Shown piece by piece: positions 1 through 4,631 of a stretch of DNA of 7,003 nt; positions within the stretch are counted from its first letter, which is position 1; every line of letters starts with the position of its first letter. A model generated the notes under the pieces. That model was not told where the DNA came from, searched no databases, and saw nothing but the letters and a program-made list of their open reading frames with translations. The stretch is from Spirochaetia bacterium. Its GTDB lineage: Bacteria; Spirochaetota; Spirochaetia; Treponematales; Breznakiellaceae. The stretch covers positions 1 through 7,003 of the forward strand of contig BNUW01000126.1 in NCBI GenBank assembly GCA_025997655.1. The letters run 5' to 3'. The position numbers were made by a program, and so were the translations under genes.

Positions 1-1
1 T

Positions 2-112
2 GTACCGAATATGGTCGATTACACGAAGCATTTTACAAAATACCAGCTTGACCGCACATTAAAGACTAAATTTCTTTCATATAAAGTTACAAAACATATC
101 TTAAAAAAGTAA
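2..112 (+). CDS. possible 3' end of an upstream gene (partial)
   Basis: This frame is open from the window edge to a TAA at 110-112. It gives 36 codons ending in a lysine-rich, basic tail (YKVTKHILKK). The other two forward frames stop within 16-20 codons. Nothing in the tail identifies a family. The codons are AT-rich, unlike argR downstream. It could equally be non-coding sequence that is open by chance, because only 111 bases are visible and no motif supports it. If real, the gap to argR is about 45 bases. Confidence 0.3.
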   Translation, partial: VPNMVDYTKHFTKYQLDRTLKTKFLSYKVTKHILKK

Positions 113-156
113 ATGCAGCGGCCCTGCAAAGAGCGCTTGCAAAAGAGCATCCGGCG

Positions 157-645
157 GTGTATATTTATGCAGTGAAAGAACGGCTGGACCGCTTAAAGGC
201 GGTTGAAAAACTGATTAAGACCTGCCGCATTGAATCCCAGGAAACCCTGCTGGGGTACCTGGAAAAAGAGGGCTTTACGGTCACCCAGGCAACCCTGTCC
301 CGGGATTTGAAGCTCCTCAAGGTGGGCAAAATTTCCGACGGGGAAAACGGCCATGTCTATTCCCTGCCCGATGACGAGGAGGAGCGGGAGACCAACCGGA
401 CCTATGCGCACGACTTCATGCGGGGCTATATTTCCATCGAATGGTCCGGCGCCATGGTGGTAATCAAAACCTATTCGGGGTATTCAGACGCGGTTGCCCT
501 GGCGGTGGATAACCTGGGCTTCGACGATGTGCTGGGCACCATTGCCGGCCGGGACAACACGGTGTTTGTCTGCCTCCGTGAAGGGGTTACCGGGGAAGAC
601 TTTATGAAGCGCATGAAGGAAAGTATTCCGGAACTGGAAGATTAG
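157..645 (+). CDS. argR: arginine repressor ArgR
   Basis: This is an ArgR/AhrC-type transcription regulator. The family is hexameric, senses L-arginine and binds ARG boxes in arginine synthesis or catabolism genes. The N-terminal winged helix (about residues 10-70) carries the hallmark TVTQATLSRDLKLL at 41-54, whose SRD lies in the recognition helix. The C-terminal oligomerisation and arginine-binding domain (about 85-155) has GTIAGRDNT at 127-135. In E. coli the equivalent is GDDT with two arginine-contacting aspartates; here it reads GRDNT, one residue longer, so ligand contacts may differ. The length of 162 residues is normal. The start is uncertain: GTG at 157 has a weak AGAG 9 bases upstream, while GTG at 172 would give the family-like MKERLDRLKAVEKL but has no Shine-Dalgarno. 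The GC-rich codon use resembles pgi, which follows in the same direction. Confidence 0.93.
   Translation: MYIYAVKERLDRLKAVEKLIKTCRIESQETLLGYLEKEGFTVTQATLSRDLKLLKVGKISDGENGHVYSLPDDEEERETNRTYAHDFMRGYISIEWSGAMVVIKTYSGYSDAVALAVDNLGFDDVLGTIAGRDNTVFVCLREGVTGEDFMKRMKESIPELED
158..171. promoter_or_regulatory. ARG-box-like site at the argR start
   Basis: The 14-mer TGTATATTTATGCA matches 12 of 14 positions of the classical ARG-box palindrome TGAATWWWWATTCA. It overlaps the GTG at 157 and lies directly before the alternative GTG at 172, where a ribosome would load. ArgR proteins commonly repress their own gene through such sites. The match is to the E. coli consensus and the stretch is AT-rich, so chance is possible. 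No second box was found next to it, although ARG boxes usually come in pairs. Confidence 0.3.
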
Positions 646-661
646 AGAAGATGAAGAAGAT

Positions 662-751
662 GTCCACGGATTACACGGATTAACACGGATAAGATAAAGA
701 ATTTTGAATCCTATCCGTGTTCATCTGTTAAATCCGTGTCTATCCGTGGAC
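662..751. repeat. palindromic array of ACACGGAT units
   Basis: The argR-pgi gap holds an imperfect 90-bp inverted repeat. The left arm (662-690) reads GTCCACGGAT, then TACACGGAT, then TAACACGGAT. The right arm (711-751) is its reverse complement with one extra degenerate unit, ATCCGTG and ATCTGTT. The centre is about 20 AT-rich bases. The transcript could fold into a long hairpin. As I recall, arrays of this CCACGGATTACACGGAT kind occur dispersed in many unrelated bacterial genomes. It lies between the argR stop and the pgi ribosome site. It has no U-tract, so it does not look like an ordinary terminator. Confidence 0.8.
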
Positions 752-780
752 TCTTATCTTAGGTATGGAGGAGAACGAAT

Positions 781-2373
781 ATGGCGTATGTTGATTTTGA
801 TACGACTGAGGCTTATAAGAAGTTGTCGGCACTGCCCAAAAAGGGGAAGGACTTTACCTCGTTACTGACCGCCGTACGGGTCAAGGCAAGCATGGTTCCG
901 GCAGGCGGCGGCTTGACCTATTCCTGGGCGGCAAAGGGAGTGGAGCAGGCCGAATTGGACGCCCTGCAAGCCCTGGCGGATGAGCAGGACCTCATTGGCA
1001 AGTACAAGGCCCTCCTGGACGGGGAGCTTGTCAATACCGGGGAGAACCGGAAGGTGCTGCACCACCTGCTCCGGGGGCAGGGCGGCCTTGCCGCTACCGG
1101 TAAGTCGGTTGTTCACGAAGGCAAGGATTTGGGTAAGTTTTACGCGCAGGAACGGGAACGGTTTTCGGTTTTTGCCGAGCTGGTCCGGGCGGGGAAAATC
1201 AAGGGCTCCACGGGAAAAAGCTTTAGCGCCGTGGTCCAGATTGGCATAGGCGGCTCCGACCTGGGCCCCCGTGCGCTGTACCTTGCTCTGGAAAACTGGG
1301 CGGTGAAGGAGGGGCAGCGCTTCCTTACGGCGAAATTTATTTCCAATGTGGACCCCGATGACGCATCCCAGGTCGTTTCTTCGGTGCCCCTGGACGAAAC
1401 AGTATTTGTGTTGGTTTCCAAAAGCGGAACCACCCAGGAAACCCTGTCAAACGAACTTTTTGTCAAGGATAAGCTGAAAAAAGCCGGGCTCGACCCCAGC
1501 AAGCACATCGTGGCGGTGACCAGCGAATCAAGCCCCCTGGCCCACAATCCCGCCTACCTCGATTCCTTCTATATTGATGATTTTATCGGCGGCCGTTATT
1601 CCTCCACTTCTGCCGTCGGCGGGGTGATCCTCTCCCTGGCCTTTGGTCCCGCCGCCTTTAAGGAACTCCTTGACGGCGCCCATGAGGCGGACAAACTTGC
1701 CCTGGAAAAAGACATCCTCAAAAACGCCGCCCTGCTTGATGCCCTGCTGGGCGTCTGGGAGCGGAACTTCCTGGGCTATCCCTACACAGCAATACTGCCC
1801 TACAGCCAGGCCCTGTCCCGGTTCCCCGCCCACCTGCAGCAGCTTGACATGGAGTCCAACGGCAAGCGGGTCAACCGCGATGGTTCCCCGGTGCACTATT
1901 CCACCGGCCCCGTGGTCTTCGGCGAGCCCGGCACCAACGGCCAACACTCATTCTACCAGCTCCTCCACCAGGGCACGGACATCATCCCCCTCCAATTCGT
2001 GGGCTTCACCGAAAGCCAAAGAGGGGACGACGTAACCGTGGACGGATCGGTCAGCCAGACCAAGCTCAAGGCGAACCTGGCCGCCCAGATCGTAGCCTTT
2101 GCAAAAGGTAAGGCCGACAGTAATAGTAACAAAGAATTCCCCGGCGGCCGTCCTTCCAGCCTCATCTACGGGAAGCGTCTCACCCCCGCCGCATTAGGCT
2201 CATTACTGGCGCACTTTGAAAATAAGGTGATGTTCCAGGGCTTTGTGTGGAACCTCAACAGCTTTGATCAGGAAGGGGTCCAGTTAGGAAAGGTGCTGAC
2301 GAAAAAAGTTTTGTCCGGCAATTCCGGGGATGAGGCCTTGGATGCGTATAGCGAAATATTGGGAGTGAAATAA
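781..2373 (+). CDS. pgi: glucose-6-phosphate isomerase
   Basis: This cytoplasmic enzyme interconverts glucose 6-phosphate and fructose 6-phosphate in glycolysis and gluconeogenesis. It has two SIS sugar-phosphate-binding folds. Visible motifs in order are ENRKVLHHLLR (88-98), GIGGSDLGPR (155-164), the phosphate-binding SKSGTT (213-218), PGI signature 1 DFIGGRYSSTSAVG (267-280), LDMESNGK with catalytic Glu358, GTNGQHSFYQLLHQG with catalytic His389, and signature 2 FDQEGVQLGK with catalytic Lys504. Signature 2 usually has Glu where this protein has Gln501; the catalytic residues themselves are intact. The length of 530 residues fits the family. The ATG is preceded by GGAGGA at 767-772 with an 8-base gap, so the start is firm. 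It follows argR on the same strand after a 135-base gap filled by a palindromic repeat. Confidence 0.98.
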   Translation: MAYVDFDTTEAYKKLSALPKKGKDFTSLLTAVRVKASMVPAGGGLTYSWAAKGVEQAELDALQALADEQDLIGKYKALLDGELVNTGENRKVLHHLLRGQGGLAATGKSVVHEGKDLGKFYAQERERFSVFAELVRAGKIKGSTGKSFSAVVQIGIGGSDLGPRALYLALENWAVKEGQRFLTAKFISNVDPDDASQVVSSVPLDETVFVLVSKSGTTQETLSNELFVKDKLKKAGLDPSKHIVAVTSESSPLAHNPAYLDSFYIDDFIGGRYSSTSAVGGVILSLAFGPAAFKELLDGAHEADKLALEKDILKNAALLDALLGVWERNFLGYPYTAILPYSQALSRFPAHLQQLDMESNGKRVNRDGSPVHYSTGPVVFGEPGTNGQHSFYQLLHQGTDIIPLQFVGFTESQRGDDVTVDGSVSQTKLKANLAAQIVAFAKGKADSNSNKEFPGGRPSSLIYGKRLTPAALGSLLAHFENKVMFQGFVWNLNSFDQEGVQLGKVLTKKVLSGNSGDEALDAYSEILGVK

Positions 2374-2423
2374 GAGAAGAGGGAAAAACCACAAAGTTGC
2401 GCTGGGCAGGCAAAGTTTCAGAG

Positions 2424-2475
2424 CCCGTTCAGGAGAATATGCTTTTCGTTCCTCCAAACGGGTTCATTGTTTTTT
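2424..2475 (+). terminator. possible rho-independent terminator after pgi
   Basis: CCCGTTCAGGAG (2424-2435) can pair with CTCCAAACGGG (2452-2462), giving a 6-bp stem, a small bulge, and 4 more pairs around a loop of about 16 bases. TTCATTG and then six T residues (2470-2475) follow. The large loop and the interrupted U-tract make it a weak terminator, but it sits about 50 bases after the pgi stop, where one is expected. Confidence 0.35.
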
Positions 2476-2499
2476 GTACTTAGGGTGTGACCGGCGTAT

Positions 2500-2632
2500 A
2501 CGGGAACGGAATCACTCCAGGGGCCTTTTACCGGATTGTTGTTCCGCCAGCGTGTCTTTGCCAATCCCCGTTTGTTGCAGTAATTCCGGGGTAGTGAGGG
2601 TGGGATGGGCAATGGAGTAATTCTGTTCCCGT
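2500..2632. repeat. 133-bp element bounded by 19-bp inverted repeats
   Basis: ACGGGAACGGAATCACTCC (2500-2518) is the reverse complement of GGAGTAATTCTGTTCCCGT (2614-2632) at 17 of 19 positions. The 95-base interior holds a further nested pair, CCCCG (2566-2570) and CGGGG (2587-2591). The arrangement suggests a small non-autonomous, MITE-like element or a structured remnant. No target-site duplication is evident at its ends and no transposase is present. It lies between the convergent ends of pgi and the aspartic protease gene. Confidence 0.4.
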
Positions 2633-2643
2633 TGCGCTAGGCT
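2512..2643 (-). pseudogene. in-frame open stretch after the protease stop
   Basis: Reading on past the TAG of the aspartic protease gene, the same frame stays open for 43 codons to a TGA at 2512-2514. The peptide includes REQNYSIAHPTLTTPELLQQ and ends in SGKRPLE. It contains no ATG, GTG or TTG start. It could be a lost C-terminal extension of the protease or the tail of an unrelated decayed gene. It largely coincides with the inverted-repeat element, so it may not be coding at all. No family was recognised. Confidence 0.18.
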
Positions 2644-3105
2644 CTATTCCTCGGCTACATAATCGGTATGCCGGTCTCCTGGGGGCATTCGGAAGGAGAC
2701 CACAGACAGTCCGCCGTGGTTTGTTATAGAAAAATCCCCGAGGGTAATGATGTCCATTCCAACAATCACGTCAAACTTCCCATTATCAATAAACTCGGCA
2801 ACGCGTACATTGGGAATAACGACCTGATTCGGCAGCAGAATATCCACGATGTCGATATTGGCAATCTGGTACCCGCCGAATCCGGCGACTGTTTCCCGGT
2901 CAACCTTGCTCAGACCCAGTTTGGCGGCTAAACCTTGGCTTAGTGAGGACAGGGAAGCGCCGGTATCCCAAAGGGCAACAACATCGACCTGCTCACTTCT
3001 CAGATTGAAGGTTCGGCAAAACTCCAAAGATTGCCGTATAGATACCGGAGTACGGATTCTGGATATGAGGCCATTCGCTTTGATGGTAAATGCTTGGGTT
3101 CCCAT
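2644..3105 (-). CDS. retropepsin-like aspartic protease domain protein
   Basis: This 153-residue protein resembles single-domain clan AA (retropepsin-like) aspartic proteases, which work as homodimers with one DTG loop per subunit. The catalytic motif ALWDTGASLSSLS is at 44-56, with Asp47. A glycine-rich flap-like GFGGYQ lies at 75-80, and FDVIVGMDIITLGDFSI at 111-127 matches the conserved C-terminal 'liGmDil..GDf' strand-helix. There is no signal peptide or membrane segment, so it should be cytoplasmic. Its substrate is unknown. It starts 4 bases after the stop of the upstream DUF5678-like gene and has no clear Shine-Dalgarno of its own, which suggests translational coupling. Activity would require dimerisation, which the sequence cannot show. 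Confidence 0.85.
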   Translation of the reverse strand: MGTQAFTIKANGLISRIRTPVSIRQSLEFCRTFNLRSEQVDVVALWDTGASLSSLSQGLAAKLGLSKVDRETVAGFGGYQIANIDIVDILLPNQVVIPNVRVAEFIDNGKFDVIVGMDIITLGDFSITNHGGLSVVSFRMPPGDRHTDYVAEE

Positions 3106-3109
3106 TAGG

Positions 3110-3352
3110 CTAAATCAAGCATTGATAAACGACCGCATGGTTATAATAGGTCTCAATATCTTCACCCTTCGGTTTGCATTTCTTTACCATGAAGGTTCCC
3201 GGAATTTCCTCTTTCATTGAGGAAAACGCCGCCATTTCTTCTTTGTAATAGCCCAATACCCTTGCATCCTTGATAACGACATATTCGCCGAGGTGTTTTT
3301 CTACAATCTCGGCCTGATGTGCCGTATAATAATCAAAATCAGTAGTTAACAT
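3110..3352 (-). CDS. DUF5678-like small protein, partner of the aspartic protease
   Basis: This is an 80-residue soluble protein. The core FDYYTAHQAEIVEKHLGEYV, followed by VIKDARVLGYYKEEMAAF and then PGTFMVKKC, fits the DUF5678 pattern (hydrophobic helix, G-(K/E)-YVVI, 'v.g.y.....A', 'pGtF.v..c'). The function of that family is unknown to me. The ATG has AGAGGG (3359-3364, minus strand) 6 bases upstream and a near-consensus promoter just before it, so this is the first gene of a two-gene operon. The next gene, a retropepsin-like protease, begins 4 bases later. I recall this pairing from other bacteria, which suggests that the two products act together, perhaps as substrate, adaptor or inhibitor of the protease. 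That role is inference. Confidence 0.78.
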   Translation of the reverse strand: MLTTDFDYYTAHQAEIVEKHLGEYVVIKDARVLGYYKEEMAAFSSMKEEIPGTFMVKKCKPKGEDIETYYNHAVVYQCLI

Positions 3353-3371
3353 GCCTTTCCCTCTTGCCTAC

Positions 3372-3400
3372 AATATATCCTATCCGAGGTTCAGGGTCAA
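3372..3400 (-). promoter_or_regulatory. sigma70-type promoter of the DUF5678-protease operon
   Basis: On the minus strand, TTGACC (3400-3395), a 17-base spacer and TATATT (3377-3372) are followed by a predicted transcription start near 3365. That leaves a leader of only about a dozen bases that is mostly the Shine-Dalgarno AGAGGG. Spacing is ideal and each hexamer has one mismatch to consensus. Confidence 0.75.
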
Positions 3401-3455
3401 ACGGTAGGCGCAGATATATCCTCTAATGCCTCTAGCAGCAATTAAGGAACTCCGG

Positions 3456-3475
3456 GGAAAGGCTTACGGCCTTCC
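3456..3475. other. small hairpin after the XRE remnant
   Basis: GGAAAGGC (3456-3463) pairs with GCCTTCC (3469-3475), giving 7 bp with one bulged A and a five-base loop. It begins 6 bases past the stop of the minus-strand XRE remnant. No U-run follows on either strand, so a terminator is doubtful. Confidence 0.25.
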
Positions 3476-3480
3476 ATCCT

Positions 3481-3723
3481 TTACTTTCTATAGTGCATAT
3501 AAACATCTTCCAATGTCTGAATAAGCCGCGTGGTAATATCCTCACAGAAGCGGTTTATAAGGACTTTACTCTCATCGGGGACGGTTTTGCCCTTAAAAAG
3601 TTCACAAACCTCTATTTCAAGGCATTTTGTAAGGGTACAAATCGTCCCGGCTTTGGGAAATGTATTTCCCCGTTCTATATTGGATAAATTGGTAATTGAA
3701 ATATTTGCTTTCCATGGAACCAA
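3481..3723 (-). pseudogene. 5'-truncated XRE-family regulator remnant
   Basis: The 80-codon open stretch begins in the middle of a helix-turn-helix domain. WKANISITNLSNIERGNTFP corresponds to the end of helix 2, the turn and the recognition helix of an XRE (Cro/cI) domain, followed by the usual helices IEVCELFKG and a 30-residue helical tail. Helix 1 and most of helix 2 are missing. In-frame sequence upstream (proline-rich, then a stop at 3796-3798) does not restore them. The only start is a TTG preceded by CCCCCCT, with no Shine-Dalgarno. The protein would not fold into a complete DNA-binding domain, so I read this as a decayed gene. It points the same way as the intact XRE gene upstream and resembles it only at the general family level. 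Confidence 0.6.
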
Positions 3724-3804
3724 AGGGGGGTCTTGTACTGTCTTAGGAAATGGGGGAAAACAACGATAAAAGGCGTTATTTGCAGGGCTGGCGTATTATC
3801 GGCT

Positions 3805-4161
3805 TCATTTTAGCTGGTTATTAGTCTCTCGAACGACTGTATTCATCATATTGAGTGAGCTATTTACCAGTTTGGTGATGTCTTTGGTAAGTTTTGCGAT
3901 GATTTTCTTTACATCCTGTGATGCGGCATCTTCTGGACGCATCAAAATATACGCGTCGATCCCCAGGCCCTGGGCAATCCCTGCAAAAGTATCGGGACTG
4001 GGCCATTTGTCACCCCGCTCAAGCGCCCCCAGGTACGGAACAGATATACCCGATTTTTCGGCCATTTCCTCCTGAGAAAGGCCGGAATTCACCCTATACC
4101 GTCTAATATTGAAGCCGACCAGACTCCTCAGAACCTCCCCTTTTCCACTTTTTTCCTTCAT
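3805..4161 (-). CDS. XRE-family transcriptional regulator
   Basis: This is a 118-residue Cro/cI-type DNA-binding protein. The helix-turn-helix spans about residues 17-69: FNIRRYRVNSGLSQEEMAEK, then the recognition helix GISVPYLGALERG, then PSPDTFAGIAQGLGID. The C-terminal 34 residues (KKIIAKLTKDITKLVNSS...) form an amphipathic helix suited to dimerisation. I chose the ATG at 4161; extending to a TTG at 4200 would add 13 very hydrophobic residues that do not fit the family. No Shine-Dalgarno precedes the ATG, and a weak promoter would place the transcript start about 4 bases before it, which suggests leaderless translation. The gene diverges from a strong promoter whose -35 box lies in a 28-bp palindrome. 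The likely role is repressor of the + strand cassette and perhaps of itself. Confidence 0.88.
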   Translation of the reverse strand: MKEKSGKGEVLRSLVGFNIRRYRVNSGLSQEEMAEKSGISVPYLGALERGDKWPSPDTFAGIAQGLGIDAYILMRPEDAASQDVKKIIAKLTKDITKLVNSSLNMMNTVVRETNNQLK

Positions 4162-4171
4162 CACTAAAAAT

Positions 4172-4200
4172 AGTATGAAAAAAGCTTGTAATAGCCTCAA
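4172..4200 (-). promoter_or_regulatory. weak candidate promoter of the XRE gene
   Basis: On the minus strand, TTGAGG (4200-4195), a 17-base spacer and CATACT (4177-4172) have four of six matches each. The predicted transcription start near 4165 would give a nearly leaderless mRNA for the ATG at 4161, consistent with the missing Shine-Dalgarno. The 28-bp palindrome starts 5 bases upstream of this -35 box. Confidence 0.3.
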
Positions 4201-4204
4201 TTAT

Positions 4205-4232
4205 CTTATAGAATTATTGACAATTCTATGAG
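4205..4232. promoter_or_regulatory. palindromic operator candidate for the XRE regulator
   Basis: CTTATAGAATT (4205-4215) and AATTCTATGAG (4222-4232) are inverted copies matching at 10 of 11 positions, with a perfect 8-bp core ATAGAATT-N6-AATTCTAT. The palindrome contains the -35 hexamer of the forward promoter (4217-4222) and lies just upstream of the divergent XRE gene. A dimeric Cro/cI-like repressor bound here would block RNA polymerase on the forward promoter. That this XRE protein is the one that binds is inference from position. Confidence 0.6.
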
Positions 4233-4246
4233 GATTTTTTTATAAT
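4217..4246 (+). promoter_or_regulatory. consensus sigma70 promoter of the accessory cassette
   Basis: TTGACA (4217-4222) and TATAAT (4241-4246) are both perfect hexamers, separated by 18 bases that end in a T-run. The predicted start is near 4253. A promoter this strong usually needs repression, and its -35 box is embedded in a 28-bp palindrome. It faces a 48-codon membrane-protein gene about 155 bases downstream. Confidence 0.82.
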
Positions 4247-4252
4247 TTAGAG

Positions 4253-4409
4253 CGTGATAGGGTTTTAGTGGTTTTTACGCCGTCTTTGGCGGCTTAAAGA
4301 TGACGGGCGTTGCCCGTCTGGATAGGTACTGTGCTGGAGCCATGGGAGCATGGAGATGGCGCAGGTAGAACAAGTTAGGCGAAGAAGTTTCGTCTAAAAG
4401 GAGACTTAT
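4253..4409 (+). ncRNA. hairpin-rich 5' leader (possible regulatory RNA)
   Basis: The untranslated leader between the promoter and the small membrane-protein gene can form several local hairpins. They are CGCC/GGCG (4278-4281 with 4288-4291); a perfect 7-bp GACGGGC-GTT-GCCCGTC (4302-4318); CCATG-GGAG-CATGG (4340-4353), which competes with GCCAT/ATGGC (4339-4343 with 4356-4360); and AGGCGAA/TTCGTCT (4377-4395), which ends 3 bases before the Shine-Dalgarno. CCGTC at 4281 could alternatively pair with GACGG at 4302, so mutually exclusive folds exist. I do not recognise a known riboswitch class or T-box. It may simply be a structured leader or a separate small RNA. Confidence 0.4.
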
Positions 4410-4556
4410 ATGACTGTTGAATTAGCGCTTCTTCCTATTGGTTTAGTGGTTTTGGCTGTTTTGATTGCTCTTGGATTAACGGGAGTATGTGTTGATTGGG
4501 AAGGCTCATATCCTCATGGGGAGATAGAGCATACTTCTGTCGGTATTAAGAGGTGA
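4410..4556 (+). CDS. 48-residue single-pass membrane small protein
   Basis: The ATG has AGGAG (4399-4403) 6 bases upstream, an excellent ribosome site. The peptide opens MTVELALLPIGLVVLAVLIA and continues LGLTGVCVDWEGS. Residues about 4-27 form one hydrophobic helix, followed by a short polar tail with two Asp/Glu-His stretches and ending GIKR. It lies behind a consensus promoter, a palindromic operator candidate and a structured leader, with a divergent XRE regulator. I do not recognise a family. Small hydrophobic proteins in such a setting are often toxins, holin-like proteins or membrane-complex regulators, but nothing here decides between these. The TGA stop is followed 5 bases later by a strong hairpin, and the CsgG/LpoB-like fragment downstream is in the same frame. 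Confidence 0.68.
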   Translation: MTVELALLPIGLVVLAVLIALGLTGVCVDWEGSYPHGEIEHTSVGIKR

Positions 4557-4561
4557 TATTT

Positions 4562-4588
4562 AGGCGATCCTCATTCCGAGGGTCGCCT
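4562..4588 (+). other. strong 11-bp hairpin right after the small gene's stop
   Basis: AGGCGATCCTC (4562-4572) pairs with GAGGGTCGCCT (4578-4588), 11 bp including one G-U pair, around the loop ATTCC. It starts 5 bases after the TGA. There is no T-run after it on either strand, so it is not a standard terminator. It could stabilise the small-gene mRNA against 3' exonucleases, attenuate downstream transcription or affect termination at the TGA. Confidence 0.6.
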
Positions 4589-4631
4589 ATGGAAGCGGAA
4601 ACACAGAGATTATCGTAAAGGCGGTTTAGTT

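Noticed and set aside
48..85. TTGACC and TATAAA considered as an argR promoter
   Set aside because: The two boxes are 26 bases apart, too far for one sigma70 promoter, and no better pair was found.
113..175. 20-codon ATG frame overlapping the argR start, considered as an upstream control peptide
   Set aside because: No ribosome site precedes it and the peptide has no notable composition; the overlap with GTG 172 is probably chance.
862..2165. Several open frames on both strands inside pgi
   Set aside because: They are by-products of the GC-rich codons of pgi, which has every catalytic motif and a good ribosome site.
2418..2612. 64-codon minus-strand frame between pgi and the protease gene
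   Set aside because: No Shine-Dalgarno, a biased composition with no recognisable motif, and it runs through the inverted-repeat element and the hairpin after pgi.
2668..3220. Plus-strand frames opposite the protease and DUF5678 genes
   Set aside because: The minus-strand proteins carry clear family motifs and a near-consensus promoter; the plus frames show neither.
4342..4368. Eight-codon frame MGAWRWRR in the structured leader, considered as a leader peptide for attenuation
   Set aside because: The GGAG is only two bases before the ATG, the region is better explained by pairing of CCATG with CATGG, and no amino-acid biosynthesis gene follows.
4554..4588. Confident call of a selenocysteine SECIS element
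   Set aside because: The position and stem are suitable, but the loop ATTCC lacks the expected early G and the flanking residues do not resemble a redox site; kept only as a weak finding.
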